DNA of 64,000 nucleotides from positions 4,466,001 to 4,530,000 of the forward strand of contig NZ_AP023189.1 in NCBI RefSeq assembly GCF_012767755.2, in the 5' to 3' direction. Below the pieces are notes generated by a model. That model saw only the letters and a list, made by a program, of their open reading frames with translations, did not search any database and was not told the DNA's origin. Made by a program: the position numbers and the translations under genes. Source of the stretch: Pseudomonas tohonis (GTDB taxonomy: Bacteria; Pseudomonadota; Gammaproteobacteria; Pseudomonadales; Pseudomonadaceae). Shown here piece after piece: positions 25,467 to 36,701 of the stretch (position 1 is its first letter; each line of letters opens with the position of its first letter).

Positions 25467-26423
25467 ATGCAGGAACACGTGATAGTCGTGGTCGCGTTCG
25501 ACCGCATCATCCCCTTCCACCTTTCCGTGCCCTGCCTGGTGTTCGGCGAGACCTGCCCGGAGATGGCGCCCTTCGACCTGCGCGTCTGCGCCGCCGAAGC
25601 GGGCCCCTTGCGCACCACCGCCGGCTTCACCATCGCCGTCGAGCTTGGCCTGGACGCCATCGCCAGCGCCGACACCGTGATAGTGCCGAGCTGGCGCCAC
25701 CCCGACGAACGCCCGCCGCAGGCCTTGCTGGACGCCCTGGTCGCCGCCCACGCGCGCGGCGCGAAGATGGTCGGCCTGTGCCTGGGCGCCTATGTGCTGG
25801 CCGAAGCCGGCCTGCTCGATGGCCGCCGCGCCACCACCCACTGGGCCTGGGCCCGCGACTTCGCCGAGCGCTACCCGCAGGTGCATCTGGACCCGGACGT
25901 GCTCTACCTCGAAGACGGCGAACTGCTCACCTCGGCCGGCACCGCCGCCGGCATCGATTGCTGCCTGCACCTGCTGCGCCAGCATTGCGGCGCCGAGACC
26001 GCCAACCGCGTGGCCCGGCGCCTGGTGGTGCCGCCGCATCGCCAGGGCGGCCAAGCGCAGTTCATCGAACAACCCCTACCCACCAGCCCGCGCGACGACC
26101 GCCTCACCTGCGTGCTGGATTGGGTGCGCAGCAACCTGGAGCAGGAGCACAGCCTCGACAGCCTGGCCCAGCGCGTGCTGATGAGCCGGCGCACCTTCAG
26201 CCGCCACTTCCGCCAGCTCACCGGCAGCCCCCTCGGCGAGTGGCTGCTGGCCGAACGCCTGGCCCTGACCCAGCGCCTGCTGGAAGGCACCGACCAGAGC
26301 GTGGAAAAGATCGCCACCCTCGCCGGCTTCGGCTCGCCCGTCTCCCTGCGCCACCACTTCGGCCGCGCCTTCGGCGTCTCGCCCTCGGCGTGGCGGCAGA
26401 GCTTCCAGGGGAGCGTGGCGTAG
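25467..26423 (+). CDS. GlxA/FtrA-type AraC-family regulator with DJ-1/PfpI-like N-terminal domain
   Basis: A 318-aa regulator. Residues 1-190 form a class I amidotransferase/DJ-1-like domain with GLCLGAYVLAEAGLLDGRRATTHW carrying the nucleophile-elbow Cys. Residues about 215-318 are an AraC double helix-turn-helix, with SLDSLAQRVLMSRRTFSRHFR then GSPLGEWLLAERLA and VEKIATLAGFGSPVSLRHHF. Such regulators sense amide or amine metabolites. Its divergent partner, the isochorismatase-like hydrolase, is the probable target. Confidence 0.9.
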   Translation: MQEHVIVVVAFDRIIPFHLSVPCLVFGETCPEMAPFDLRVCAAEAGPLRTTAGFTIAVELGLDAIASADTVIVPSWRHPDERPPQALLDALVAAHARGAKMVGLCLGAYVLAEAGLLDGRRATTHWAWARDFAERYPQVHLDPDVLYLEDGELLTSAGTAAGIDCCLHLLRQHCGAETANRVARRLVVPPHRQGGQAQFIEQPLPTSPRDDRLTCVLDWVRSNLEQEHSLDSLAQRVLMSRRTFSRHFRQLTGSPLGEWLLAERLALTQRLLEGTDQSVEKIATLAGFGSPVSLRHHFGRAFGVSPSAWRQSFQGSVA

Positions 26424-26439
26424 TCCGCAATCAGCTCAC

Positions 26440-27091
26440 CGTAGGTTGGTGCCGAGCACAGCGAGGCCCAACGGTGGGCGTTGGACCTCGTGCAAGGGTC
26501 GAGTCCTATCGCGGATGAATCCGCTCCCACGGTCTGGCGGCGCTGGCGAATGAATTGGCGCTGTCTGCGTCAAGTGTTGCTAGGGGATTTGAGCCCAGCT
26601 GATTGCCGAGTTTTGCTGATGGTTCCTGTTTCGCCTTGCCGGGCGAGTCCCTTTTCTCAGTCGTCGGGATGCCGAACCACAGAAAAGGAACCAAAAGGGC
26701 TTGCCCCATCATCCGGCCCGACTGCGTCGGGTGCCCTCACTCCGTCGTCGTTACTCGCTACGCTCGCCCTTCGGGCCGCACTGAAGTGCGTTCGCCACAA
26801 GTGGCGTCTGGGGGCCGGCGCGAAGGGCCATCCATGGCCAGTCGCGCCTCTCGTGGCATCCATGCCACTCGTCCCCCTGCGCAACGACTGCGTTCGGCCT
26901 CCTGGAGGGGCGTTGGCGGCTGCTCCAACTTCTTCCTCCAACGCATCACGACGTGGTGCGCACGGACTTTCGGATGGGTCGGGCAGCGTTCCGCAAGCGA
27001 AGCGAAACCCATGCTGCCGCACATACCCTTCGCGGATGGATCCGCTCCCGCGATCCGGCGGCGCCGGGCGAATGAATTCGCCCCTACAGGG
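26440..27091. repeat. Repeat-rich 670-bp region without a gene
   Basis: Between the GlxA-type regulator and a LysR gene lie: a GTAGGTTGGTGCCGAGCACA repeat (26442-26472); a REP copy TCGCGGATGAATCCGCTCCC (from 26508); a long element at about 26600-27010, with CAGAAAAGGAACCAAAAGGG at 26680, resembling a multi-copy Pseudomonas intergenic element that gives spurious ORFs; TTCGCGGATGGATCCGCTCC (from 27030); and GGGCGAATGAATTCGCCCC (from 27066). Codon patterns of the ORFs here do not look genuine. Confidence 0.6.
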
Positions 27092-27094
27092 CAG

Positions 27095-27967
27095 TCATGC
27101 GGCCTGCGCCGCCTCCGCTTCGATCACCTCGATCCACGCCTTGAGGTTGGCGCCGAGCATGCCCTTGCGCCACATCAGCCAGGTGGTGGTGTGGTCGAAG
27201 GGTTCGGCCAGGTGATGCACCGCCACCGCTTCGCGGCCGGGCAGGGTCTCGAGCATGGACAGCGGCATCAGCGCCACGCCGCCACCGGCGACCACGCAGG
27301 CGAGCATGCTGTGGTAGGACTCGATCTCCATGATCTGCCCCATGGGCACCCGCGCGGCGGCGAACCAGCTTTCGATGCGTTTGCGGTAGGAACAGCGCGG
27401 GCGGAAGCTGTAGACCGATTCGCCCTGCACGTCCGCCGCCGAGGCCACCGGGGCGTGGCCGAGGCTGGTGATCAGCACCAGCGTCTCCTCGAACAGCGGC
27501 AGGCCGTCCAGCTCGGCGTAGTCCATGGGGCCGTCCACCAGTGCCGCGTCCAGCCTGCCGCTCACCAGCCCCTCGACCAGCTCGCCGCTGGGCAGGGTCT
27601 GCACCTGGAGGTTGACCGCCGGCCAGCGGCGGTGGAAGCGCGCCAGCATCCCCGGCAGGTGGATGGCCGCCGTGCTGTACATGGAGCCGATGACGAATTC
27701 GCCCGCCGGCTCACCGCCCTTGAGCGCCGCCTCCGCCTCGGCCTGCAGCCTGAACATGCGCTCGGCGTAGCCCAGCAGCACCTTGCCCTCGGCGGACAGC
27801 TGCAGGCGCTGGCGTTCGCGCAGGAACAGGTCCACGCCCAGGGCCTCCTCCAGCTGGCGCAGGCGGGTGGAGAGGTTCGACGGCACGCGGTTCATGCGCA
27901 CCGCGGCCTTGGCGATGGAGCCTTCTTCGGCGACCGCCTGGAAGATGCGCAGCTGACTGAGTTCCAT
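27095..27967 (-). CDS. LysR-family transcriptional regulator
   Basis: A 290-aa LysR protein (MELSQLRIFQAVAEEGSIAKAA) with HTH AAVRMNRVPSNLSTRLRQLEE at residues 20-40, and an effector domain including IESYHSMLACVVAGGGVALMPLSML (split), characteristic of the PtrR/YbeF-type subgroup. It is divergent from the MFS gene at 28070 with about 100 bp of AT-rich promoter DNA between, so it most likely controls that transporter. Confidence 0.88.
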   Translation of the reverse strand: MELSQLRIFQAVAEEGSIAKAAVRMNRVPSNLSTRLRQLEEALGVDLFLRERQRLQLSAEGKVLLGYAERMFRLQAEAEAALKGGEPAGEFVIGSMYSTAAIHLPGMLARFHRRWPAVNLQVQTLPSGELVEGLVSGRLDAALVDGPMDYAELDGLPLFEETLVLITSLGHAPVASAADVQGESVYSFRPRCSYRKRIESWFAAARVPMGQIMEIESYHSMLACVVAGGGVALMPLSMLETLPGREAVAVHHLAEPFDHTTTWLMWRKGMLGANLKAWIEVIEAEAAQAA

Positions 27968-28069
27968 GGCAACCATTCTCTTTGGATGAACAAGTTGTTC
28001 TTTATTATTCGTTTTAACTGAACAAGTCAAAAACCTAGCATGGCCTCCATCGCCACTCCGGAGGCCGCC

Positions 28070-29239
28070 ATGTCGCCCATCATCCGCATCGTCGCCAGCA
28101 CCCTCGCCCTGTTCGTCGCCATGGGCGTCGGGCGCTTTTCCCTCACGCCCCAATTGCCGCACCTGATCGCCGAAGGCCAGGTGGACCTCACCGGCGCCGG
28201 CCTGGTCGCCGCCGCCAACTACCTCGGCTACCTGGTGGGCGCCCTCGACGCGCTGCGTGCCACGGCGCCGGCCCAGGCCCATCGCCGCCTGTTCGGCGGT
28301 CTCTGGGCGGGCGTCGCCATCACCCTCGCCTCCAGCTGGGCGTTCGGCTTCTGGCCCCATGTGGCGCTGCGTTTCGCCGCCGGTGTCTCCAGCGCCTGGG
28401 TGCTGGTGGTGCTCACGGCCCTCGCCGCCCAGGTCGCGGTGCAGGCCGGGCGGCCGCGCCTGGCCGGGTTGATCTTCACCGGGCCGAGCCTGGGCGTGCT
28501 GGCCACCGGGCTGATGGCCCTGGCGCTGAACCTGCTGGGCCAGGGCTCGTCCAGCGCCTGGCTGCTGTACGGCGTGACCGCGCTGGTGCTGACCCTGGCC
28601 ATCCACCCGCTGCTGCCGCGTCCGCAGGAGCGCGCCGATGCCGCGCTGCAGCCGGCGGGCCCGCGCCCCAGGGCCTTCTACCCCTTGCTGGTGGCGTACT
28701 CGCTGGTGGGCATCGGCTACATCATCCCGGCCACCTTCCTTTCGCAGATGGCCGCCGCGCAGTTCCGTGGCCAGTGGCTGGCCGACCTGTTCTGGCCCGC
28801 CTTCGGCCTGATCGCCACCCTGGGCGTGCTGCTGGTCAGCCTGCGCCGCCCGGGCACAGGCAGTACCGGCCGCTGGCTGGTGGGCGCGCTGTGGCTGCAG
28901 GCATTCGGTGTGCTGGCCTGCCTGTTCCCGGGGATGACCGGCCTGGCGCTGGGCGTGATCTTCTGCGGCGGCCCCTTCCTCGCCAGCATGCTGCTGGTGA
29001 TGCAGCGGGCCCGGGAGATCGACCCGCTGGGGCATGCGCGCAACGTCGGCCTGCTCACCGCCGGCTTCGCCCTGGGCCAGCTCGGCGGGCCGCTGCTGGC
29101 GGCCCTCAGCAGCCACTTCAGCGGCGGCCTGCGCCCCGCCCTGCTGCTCGCCGCCGGCGCCCTGTTGCTGGCGGGCGGGCTGATGCTCAAGGCGCGGGAA
29201 GAGGTGAAGGTGGAAGCCGTGGCGGTGTGCCGGGGGTGA
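28070..29239 (+). CDS. YbfB/YjiJ-family MFS transporter
   Basis: A 389-aa, 12-segment MFS protein of the YbfB/YjiJ group: FVAMGVGRFSLTPQLPHLI near residue 14, NYLGYLVGALDALRA near 45 and GLLTAGFALGQLGGPLLAALSSHF near 330. The ATG at 28070 is chosen over 28040 because CGGAGG lies five bases upstream. Substrate unknown. The divergent LysR gene is the probable regulator. Confidence 0.9.
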   Translation: MSPIIRIVASTLALFVAMGVGRFSLTPQLPHLIAEGQVDLTGAGLVAAANYLGYLVGALDALRATAPAQAHRRLFGGLWAGVAITLASSWAFGFWPHVALRFAAGVSSAWVLVVLTALAAQVAVQAGRPRLAGLIFTGPSLGVLATGLMALALNLLGQGSSSAWLLYGVTALVLTLAIHPLLPRPQERADAALQPAGPRPRAFYPLLVAYSLVGIGYIIPATFLSQMAAAQFRGQWLADLFWPAFGLIATLGVLLVSLRRPGTGSTGRWLVGALWLQAFGVLACLFPGMTGLALGVIFCGGPFLASMLLVMQRAREIDPLGHARNVGLLTAGFALGQLGGPLLAALSSHFSGGLRPALLLAAGALLLAGGLMLKAREEVKVEAVAVCRG

Positions 29240-29259
29240 GCCAAATGCCATGGCACACC

Positions 29260-29400
29260 CGTAGGTTGGGCTGAGGTACGAAGCCCAACGCAGCGAGGTC
29301 GAATCCCTCGTCGTTGGGCCTCGCTGCGCTCGGCGCCAACCTACGGCACCGAGCGGTGGCGCCTCTGTATAGCACGTTCCCGGGCTGAAGCCCGGGCTAC
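29260..29400. repeat. Inverted repeat pair and palindrome downstream of the MFS gene
   Basis: GTAGGTTGGGCTGAGGTACG (from 29261) and its inverted relative CTCGGCGCCAACCTACGG (to 29345) enclose GCCCAACG and CGTTGGGC arms, forming one large potential stem-loop. The palindrome CCCGGGCTGAAGCCCGGG (from 29379) follows. These lie between convergent genes and may act as a bidirectional transcription block. Confidence 0.7.
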
Positions 29401-29410
29401 AGGGCGGCGG

Positions 29411-30196
29411 CTAGCCCGGGAAGGCGTCGCGCTCTTCCTCGCGCAGGGTGAGCACGCGAAAGCCGCTCTCGGTGACGAGGACGGTGTGCTCGAACTGCGC
29501 CGAGAGGCTGCCGTCGCGGGTGACGACGGTCCAGCCATCGGCCAGGGTACGGACGCTGCGGCGGCCCTGGTTGATCATCGGCTCGATGGTGAAGGTCATG
29601 CCCGGCTGCAGGCGCAGGCCCGTGCCGGGATGGCCGACGTGGAGCACCTGGGGGCTTTCGTGCATCTGCCGGCCGATGCCATGGCCGCAGTACTCCACCA
29701 CCACCGAGTAGCCCGCCTCCTCGGCACGGCTCTGGATGGCGTGGCCGACATCGCCCAGGGTCGCGCCCGGGCGCACCAGGCGGATGGCGTCGTAGAGGCA
29801 CTGCCGGGTCGTTTGCACCAGGCGCCGGGCGTCGTCGCTGACGGCGCCGAGGCAGTACATCTTGCTGGTGTCGCCGTAGAAGCCGTCCTTGATCACCGTG
29901 ACGTCGACATTGACGATGTCGCCCTCCTGCAGCACCTCTTCCGCCGAGGGCCAGCCATGGCAGACCACCTGGTTGACCGAGGTGTTGACGGTGAAGGGAT
30001 AGCCGTACTGCCCCTTGCTGCCGGGGATCGCCTGCAGCGTGTCGAGGATGTAGCGCTCGGCGAAGGCGTCGATCTGCGCGGTGGTGACGCCGGGGACGAT
30101 GAAGTCATCCAGCGCCTCCAGCACCCGAGCGGCCAGGCGGCCGGCGACGACCATGCGCTCGATCTCGGCGGCGTTCTTGATCGTGACCTTGCTCAC
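29411..30196 (-). CDS. map: Type I methionine aminopeptidase
   Basis: A 261-aa type I methionyl aminopeptidase. All five metal ligands are in recognisable motifs: two Asp in NVDVTVIKDGFYGDTSKM (about residues 97-109), His in CGHGIGRQMHE, Glu in MTFTIEPMINQG and Glu in AQFEHTVLVTESG. It removes initiator Met from nascent proteins. This copy is unusual in its context: its ATG overlaps the stop of a ParD-like gene, unlike housekeeping map next to ribosomal genes. It is probably a secondary MAP. Confidence 0.92.
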   Translation of the reverse strand: MSKVTIKNAAEIERMVVAGRLAARVLEALDDFIVPGVTTAQIDAFAERYILDTLQAIPGSKGQYGYPFTVNTSVNQVVCHGWPSAEEVLQEGDIVNVDVTVIKDGFYGDTSKMYCLGAVSDDARRLVQTTRQCLYDAIRLVRPGATLGDVGHAIQSRAEEAGYSVVVEYCGHGIGRQMHESPQVLHVGHPGTGLRLQPGMTFTIEPMINQGRRSVRTLADGWTVVTRDGSLSAQFEHTVLVTESGFRVLTLREEERDAFPG

Positions 30197-30414
30197 TCCA
30201 CCGCCTCCACCGGCGGCGTGGCGGAGAGCTCCAGTTCACGGGCCTCCTCCATCAGGCGCTTGACGATGTCGGCGTAGGTCAGCTCCGGCTGGGCCTCGGC
30301 GAGCATGCCGATGCGCATCCAGTGCTCGGCCTGGGCGTTGATGGAGCGGGACATGGCGCGGCAGGCGATGCGCGCCTCTTCGTGCAGAACATCGGAAATC
30401 TTGACGATACCCAT
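30193..30414 (-). CDS. ParD-like family protein (73 aa)
   Basis: A 73-aa protein (MGIVKISDVLHEEARIACRA, then MSRSINAQAEHWMRIGMLAE) of the ParD_like family, with a predicted ribbon-helix-helix start and helical C-terminus. It precedes map and overlaps it by four bases (ATGA), so the two are translationally coupled. The upstream DNA (30415-30475) is AT-rich, with GCTATGTTATG on the minus strand as a possible -10 region. The pair has the shape of an antitoxin-toxin operon, but the second gene encodes a peptidase rather than a known toxin. Confidence 0.8.
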   Translation of the reverse strand: MGIVKISDVLHEEARIACRAMSRSINAQAEHWMRIGMLAEAQPELTYADIVKRLMEEARELELSATPPVEAVE

Positions 30415-30473
30415 GGCGAATGATCCATATATGAAGTGCTACATAACATAGCATTTCATTTTTAAAGCACAAA

Positions 30474-30507
30474 TGAAAAAGGGCCGCGGTGCGGCCCTTC
30501 TTTTTTG
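30474..30507 (-). terminator. Bidirectional-looking terminator upstream of the ParD-like gene
   Basis: GGGCCGC (30481-30487) pairs with GCGGCCC (30491-30497), flanked by an A-run (30476-30480) and TTCTTTTTT. On the minus strand it would end transcription from the polyamine-binding protein gene whose stop is at 30580. A GATGGGTTTCGCTTCGCTC repeat (30528-30560) lies between. Confidence 0.75.
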
Positions 30508-30579
30508 CGCCCCATCATCTGCAGCAGTGATGGGTTTCGCTTCGCTCTACGCCATCCTGCGGGCGCGAGCGCGGTCGGT

Positions 30580-32702
<2,123 letters not shown>

Positions 32703-32967
32703 GCCGGGAACCTCATCTTGTTATTGGTGAATGGATTCTGTGGCCGATCGGGGCCCCTTGCGCAGGGGGACGGGCGGCCAATAGGGGATCGAAATGGCCA
32801 ACCTGACTGGCCACAGGGTTGCGGCCAGGCAGGCTCCGACAGTTCTGACACGACAACTGCATTGCCGTCCTACAAGGGGCTTGGGCAGCATCCCGCTCCG
32901 TTGCGACCCAGGTTGCAACCTGGGCTTAGAACCCCAGCCAATACAGATGAGGCGCGCCATAAGCAGG

Positions 32968-33066
32968 ATCGACAGGAGACCTTCCTGTCGTTCCTGGCTG
33001 TCTATGGCGGACTGTGCAAGGGGGGCTCACGCCCGCCCGGTTATCTGCCCTGTCTGTTACCGGTGG
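32968..33066 (+). ncRNA. c4-type antisense RNA leader of BRO-N gene 1
   Basis: The leader upstream of the BRO-N gene folds into hairpins. GACAGGA/TCCTGTC (32971-32977/32983-32989) is the first. GGCGG (33006-33010) pairs with CCGCC (33033-33037) and displays an antisense loop; CCGGT (33037-33041) pairs with ACCGG (33059-33063) and displays GCCCTGTC. The segment 33005-33021 is complementary over 17 bp (one G-U) to 33074-33090, and CCCTGTC (33048-33054) is complementary to GACAGGG (33134-33140), which overlaps the BRO ribosome site. This is the a'/b' architecture of the phage P1/P7 c4 antisense RNA that blocks ant translation. Confidence 0.75.
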
Positions 33067-33073
33067 TTCTAAA

Positions 33074-33142
33074 CCTTGCACGGTCCGCCACCCCAACACC
33101 CGGATGGCCGGGGGTGGCGGCTCCAATGGATTCGACAGGGAG
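33074..33142 (+). promoter_or_regulatory. c4 target and sequestering hairpin before BRO-N gene 1
   Basis: The target segment 33074-33090 pairs with the c4 antisense loop. CCGCCACCCC (33085-33094) and GGGGTGGCGG (33111-33120) form a perfect 10-bp hairpin that competes with that pairing. The ribosome site CAGGGAG (33136-33142) is complementary to the second antisense loop. Together these could switch translation of the BRO gene between two RNA folds. Confidence 0.65.
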
Positions 33143-33149
33143 CTGCATC

Positions 33150-33491
33150 ATGACCAACCGCTATTTCGACACCCTCCGCTTCTTCCGCTACCGCCGCCTG
33201 CTGCGTGCCACCCTCATCCAGCACGAACCCTGGTTCGCCGCCCGCGACCTTGCCCGCCTGATGGGCATCCACTTCGGCGACAAGGTCCAGGCGCGCCTCG
33301 ACCCCGACCAATGGCGCCTCGGCCTCATCGCCGCCGGCGACGGTACGGTGGGCGAGGAAATGATGGTCAGCGAATCCGGCGCCTACGCCCTCCTCCAGCG
33401 CCACTTCCCCCACCCCGAGAACCGCAACCTGCGGCAATGGCTCACCCAGGAAGTGATCCCGGCGCTGCGCCAGGCACGGGCGATCGCCTGA
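33150..33491 (+). CDS. BRO-N domain protein 1 (phage antirepressor-like)
   Basis: A 113-aa protein consisting almost wholly of a BRO-N domain: MTNRYFDTLRFFRYRRLLRA, then IQHEPWFAARDLARLMGIH, SESGAYALLQRHF and LRQWLTQEVIPALRQ. BRO-N domains bind DNA and occur in phage antirepressors and repressors. No integrase, repressor or structural phage gene is near. It is an orphan copy with a c4-like antisense leader. A paralogue with the same organisation lies at 55851-56360. Confidence 0.82.
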   Translation: MTNRYFDTLRFFRYRRLLRATLIQHEPWFAARDLARLMGIHFGDKVQARLDPDQWRLGLIAAGDGTVGEEMMVSESGAYALLQRHFPHPENRNLRQWLTQEVIPALRQARAIA

Positions 33492-33508
33492 CTCCTCGCA
33501 TGGGCCAT

Positions 33509-33651
33509 CCCGGGCTGAAGCCCGGGCTACCCGGTGCGTAGGGCCGCCGGAGGCAACGTCCCACCTTCACTGGATCCCCGCGTTCGCGAGGATGACGGGG
33601 TTACGCGAACGTACCCGCCCATACGTCACCCCCGCGAAAGCGGGGGCCCAC
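33509..33651. repeat. Palindromic and inverted repeats between BRO-N gene 1 and the AraC gene
   Basis: CCCGGGCTGAAGCCCGGG (from 33509) is followed by an inverted pair: GGATCCCCGCGTTCGCG (from 33572) and CCCCCGCGAAAGCGGGGG (from 33629). The latter type recurs at 61.75-61.92 kb. Nothing else is recognised in this 330-bp gap. Confidence 0.7.
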
Positions 33652-33822
33652 TGAACACAATGCGGACGCAACCAATGTGGGCGGCGGGAAACGGCAGCGG
33701 TGGGCTGAAGCGGAGCACCGCCCGGCCCACCCACGCGTTACGTGTGGGTTCAACGCGATTGGGGGCTCCACTTGGTGGATGGGAGAAGCGCCATCCACCC
33801 CCGGGTTGGCCTGCGCCGGGGC

Positions 33823-34842
33823 TCAGCCGCGGAACTGGCTGGGGGGCTGGCCGCTCCAGCGCTGGAAGGCGTGGCGCAGGCTGGCGGTTTCGCTGAAGCC
33901 GAGTTCTTCGGCGATGCGGTAGATGGGCAGCTCGCCCTGCTGCAGCAGTTCCTTGGCGCGGGCGAAGCGCAGGTCGTCGAGCAGTTGCTGGTAGCTGGTC
34001 TGCTGCTGGGCCAGGTGGCGGCGCAGGCTGCGGGCGGAGCAGTTCATGGCGCGGGCCAGTTCCTCCAGCCCCGGCGGCGAGGCCAGGCGCTGGGCCAGTT
34101 GCTCGCGCACACGCTCCAGCCAGGCGCGGCGGGTGGCGAACTCGGCGTTCTGCCGGCGGCACTGTTCGAGCATTTCACGGTGGGTCACAGGGTCTGCCAG
34201 GGGCAGCGGGCGCTCCAGCCATTGGCGGGGGAAGCCGAGGCCGCTGCGCGCGCGGCCGAAGCGCGGGGCGCGGTCGAAGGCCTGGCGGTAGAGCGGCGCG
34301 GCGCCGGGGGGCTCGGGGTAGTCCAGCTCCAGCGCCGCCACCGGCAGCGGCTGGCCGAGCAGGTCGGCGCAGATCACCCGCAGCGAGCCCAGGCAGAGTT
34401 CGGTGTTGAAGGGTTTCAGCGCTTCGCGCTCGCCGTAGCCGCTGGCCAGCAGCCAGGCCAGGTCGCCCTCCTCCACCAGGCGCAGGTGGAAGTAGGTGCC
34501 CAGCAGCACCGGGTAGCCGAGGCCGATGCGCAGGGCCTCGCCCAGGGTGGGTGCCGAGAGCAGCGCGTAGCCCAGCAGGCCGTAGGCGGAGATGCGCGTG
34601 CGCTGGCCCAGCTCGAGCCCCAGCGCGGGGGTGTCGGCGAGGCGCAGGGCGTTGGCGAACACCTGCTGCTCCTGCCCGGGGTTGATCAGCCGTTGCAGAG
34701 CACGCAGGTCGTCCTCGGTGATGCCGCTGCCTTCCAGCAGGCTGGCGGCGTCGATGCCGCGCTCACCGAGGCAGGCCACGGTGAGCGTCGACATGTGCAG
34801 CGAGTTGAGCCAGGTGGCCCTGGAGAACAGCGGGTCGCCCAT
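33823..34842 (-). CDS. AraC-family transcriptional regulator (arabinose-binding-domain type)
   Basis: A 339-aa regulator. The N-terminal ligand-binding domain (about residues 20-210) has YGLLGYALLSAPTLGEALRIGLGY, and the C-terminal helix-turn-helix (about 235-335) has LARAMNCSARSLRRHLAQQQTSY and ELGFSETASLRHAFQRW. It resembles the OruR/ArgR-like and lipase-regulator group of Pseudomonas AraC proteins. Its ATG is 13 bp after the aceK stop on the same strand, so the two are probably co-transcribed. Inducer unknown. Confidence 0.88.
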   Translation of the reverse strand: MGDPLFSRATWLNSLHMSTLTVACLGERGIDAASLLEGSGITEDDLRALQRLINPGQEQQVFANALRLADTPALGLELGQRTRISAYGLLGYALLSAPTLGEALRIGLGYPVLLGTYFHLRLVEEGDLAWLLASGYGEREALKPFNTELCLGSLRVICADLLGQPLPVAALELDYPEPPGAAPLYRQAFDRAPRFGRARSGLGFPRQWLERPLPLADPVTHREMLEQCRRQNAEFATRRAWLERVREQLAQRLASPPGLEELARAMNCSARSLRRHLAQQQTSYQQLLDDLRFARAKELLQQGELPIYRIAEELGFSETASLRHAFQRWSGQPPSQFRG

Positions 34843-34855
34843 GGCCTTCAGGCCG

Positions 34856-36586
34856 TCACTGGATGGCGTCCGGGCGTTCCTTGCGCCGGTAGGGGAAGAC
34901 GTCGATCACCTTGCCGGCGCGGATGGCGTCCTGGAGGCTCTTCCAGTAGTCGGCGTCGTAGAGGTCGCCGTGCAACTGGTTGAACAGCTTGCGCTGGCCG
35001 ATATCGGCGAACAGGAAGCGCGGGAACTCCTCGGGGAACACGTCGTGCGGGGCCACCGAGTACCAGGGCTCGGAGGACATCTCGTCCTCGGGGTAGCGCG
35101 GCGGCGGGATGAAGCGGAAGTTGACCTCGGTGAGGTAGCTGATCTCGTCGTAGTCGTAGAACACCACGCGGCCGTGACGGGTGACGCCGAAGTTCTTCAG
35201 CAGCATGTCGCCGGGGAAGATGTTGGCGGCGGCCAGCTGCTTGATGGCCAGGCCGTAGTCGTCCAGCGCCTCGCGCACCTGAGGCTCGCTGGCGCTTTCC
35301 AGGTAGATGTTCAGCGGGGTCATGCGGCGCTCGGTCCAGCAGTGGCGGATGAGCACGGTATCGCCTTCCAGTTCGACGGTGGACGGCGCCACCTCCAGCA
35401 GCTCGGCCAGGCACTCGGGCTCGAACTTGGCCTTGGGGAAGCGGAAGTCGGCGAACTCCTGGGTATCGGCCATGCGCCCGACGCGGTCGACGCTCTTCAC
35501 CAAGCGGTACTTCTCGATGACGGTGTTGCGGTCGACGTTCTTCGACGGCGAGAAGCGGTCCTTGATGATCTTGAACACGGTGTTGAAGCCCGGCAGCGTG
35601 AACACGCTCATGACCATGCCGCGCACGCCGGGCGCCATGATGAAGCGGTCGTCGGTGTTGGCCAGGTGGTTGATCAAGGCGCGGTAGAACTCGGACTTGC
35701 CGTGCTTGTAGAAGCCGATGGAGGTGTACAGCTCGGCGATGTGCTTGCCCGGCAGGATGCGCTTGAGGAAGCCGACGAACTCCGCCGGCACCGGCACGTC
35801 CACCATGAAGTAGGAGCGGGTGAAGGAGAAGATGATCGAGACGTCGGCTTCGTCGGTGATCAGTGCGTCCACCTGGATGCCCTTGCCCTCGCGGTGCAGC
35901 AGCGGGATGACCAGCGGCCACTGCTCGTCGCGGGTGTAGATGCGGCCCACCAGGTAGGCGCCCTTGTTGCGGTAGAGGGTCGAGGAGAACAGCTCGACGC
36001 ACAGTTCCGGGTCCTTGATCACCCAGTCCGGCAGGCTGTCGCGCAGCTGGGCGACCAGGCGATCGAGGTCGCGCTCCAGGTCGTCGAAGGGCACGGCGAA
36101 GCGGTAGTCGTCGAGGATCTGCAGCAGCGCCGCCTTGAGGTCGCCGCGCGGGTGGTAGCTGCGGGTCTGCGGCGCGCGCTCGTGGGGGCGCAGGGACGGC
36201 CGCGTGGTGTGGATGAACATGCAGCCGTCGCTGATCAGGTCATGGCTGAACAGGCCGCAGAAGATCGAGTTGAACCAGGTTTCCGAGAGCTCGTCGTCGA
36301 AGCGCAGGTCGATCAGCTTGATGTAGGCGCTCTTGACCAGCGGCCACAGCTGCACGTCCAGCAGCACCTCTTCGTCGAAGGCGGCGCGCAGGCGCTCGCC
36401 CACTTCGCTCACCTTCTCCTCGTAGAGGGCGATCCGCGCGGCGGCCGCCTGCTGGATCTCCTGCCACTGCGCCTGCTCGAAGCGGGCGCGGGCGCCGTCG
36501 GTGATCTGACGGAAATGCTCACGGTAGTCGTCGAAACCATCGAGGATCAGTCGCGCGATATCTGCGGCCGGCCATTGCTGCGCCAT
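34856..36586 (-). CDS. aceK: Isocitrate dehydrogenase kinase/phosphatase
   Basis: A 576-aa bifunctional kinase/phosphatase that inactivates and reactivates isocitrate dehydrogenase, directing acetyl units to the glyoxylate bypass. Family segments are clear: [53 protein letters not shown] (ATP loop), [50 protein letters not shown] (catalytic Asp/Asn region). The ATG at 36586 starts [14 protein letters not shown]; an in-frame GTG nine bases upstream is an alternative. Full length for the family. Confidence 0.95.
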   Translation of the reverse strand: MAQQWPAADIARLILDGFDDYREHFRQITDGARARFEQAQWQEIQQAAAARIALYEEKVSEVGERLRAAFDEEVLLDVQLWPLVKSAYIKLIDLRFDDELSETWFNSIFCGLFSHDLISDGCMFIHTTRPSLRPHERAPQTRSYHPRGDLKAALLQILDDYRFAVPFDDLERDLDRLVAQLRDSLPDWVIKDPELCVELFSSTLYRNKGAYLVGRIYTRDEQWPLVIPLLHREGKGIQVDALITDEADVSIIFSFTRSYFMVDVPVPAEFVGFLKRILPGKHIAELYTSIGFYKHGKSEFYRALINHLANTDDRFIMAPGVRGMVMSVFTLPGFNTVFKIIKDRFSPSKNVDRNTVIEKYRLVKSVDRVGRMADTQEFADFRFPKAKFEPECLAELLEVAPSTVELEGDTVLIRHCWTERRMTPLNIYLESASEPQVREALDDYGLAIKQLAAANIFPGDMLLKNFGVTRHGRVVFYDYDEISYLTEVNFRFIPPPRYPEDEMSSEPWYSVAPHDVFPEEFPRFLFADIGQRKLFNQLHGDLYDADYWKSLQDAIRAGKVIDVFPYRRKERPDAIQ

Positions 36587-36701
36587 GGGGAACACTCAGC
36601 TGGGAATTCGGAAGACGGAGCTTAGCCACAGCCCGGCCCGAAAAAAAGCTCCCCCTGCATCAGCCCCGGCCGGACCGCTCGCGACCGACGGGTCACGGCG
36701 C

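Noticed and set aside
26603..28021. Rightward reading frame (472 aa) across the repeat region and LysR gene
   Set aside because: It starts in repetitive DNA and continues antisense to the LysR gene; no domain motifs.
32968..33491. BRO-N genes as evidence of a full prophage
   Set aside because: No integrase, repressor, replication or structural phage genes are present near either BRO-N locus, so only orphan elements are claimed.
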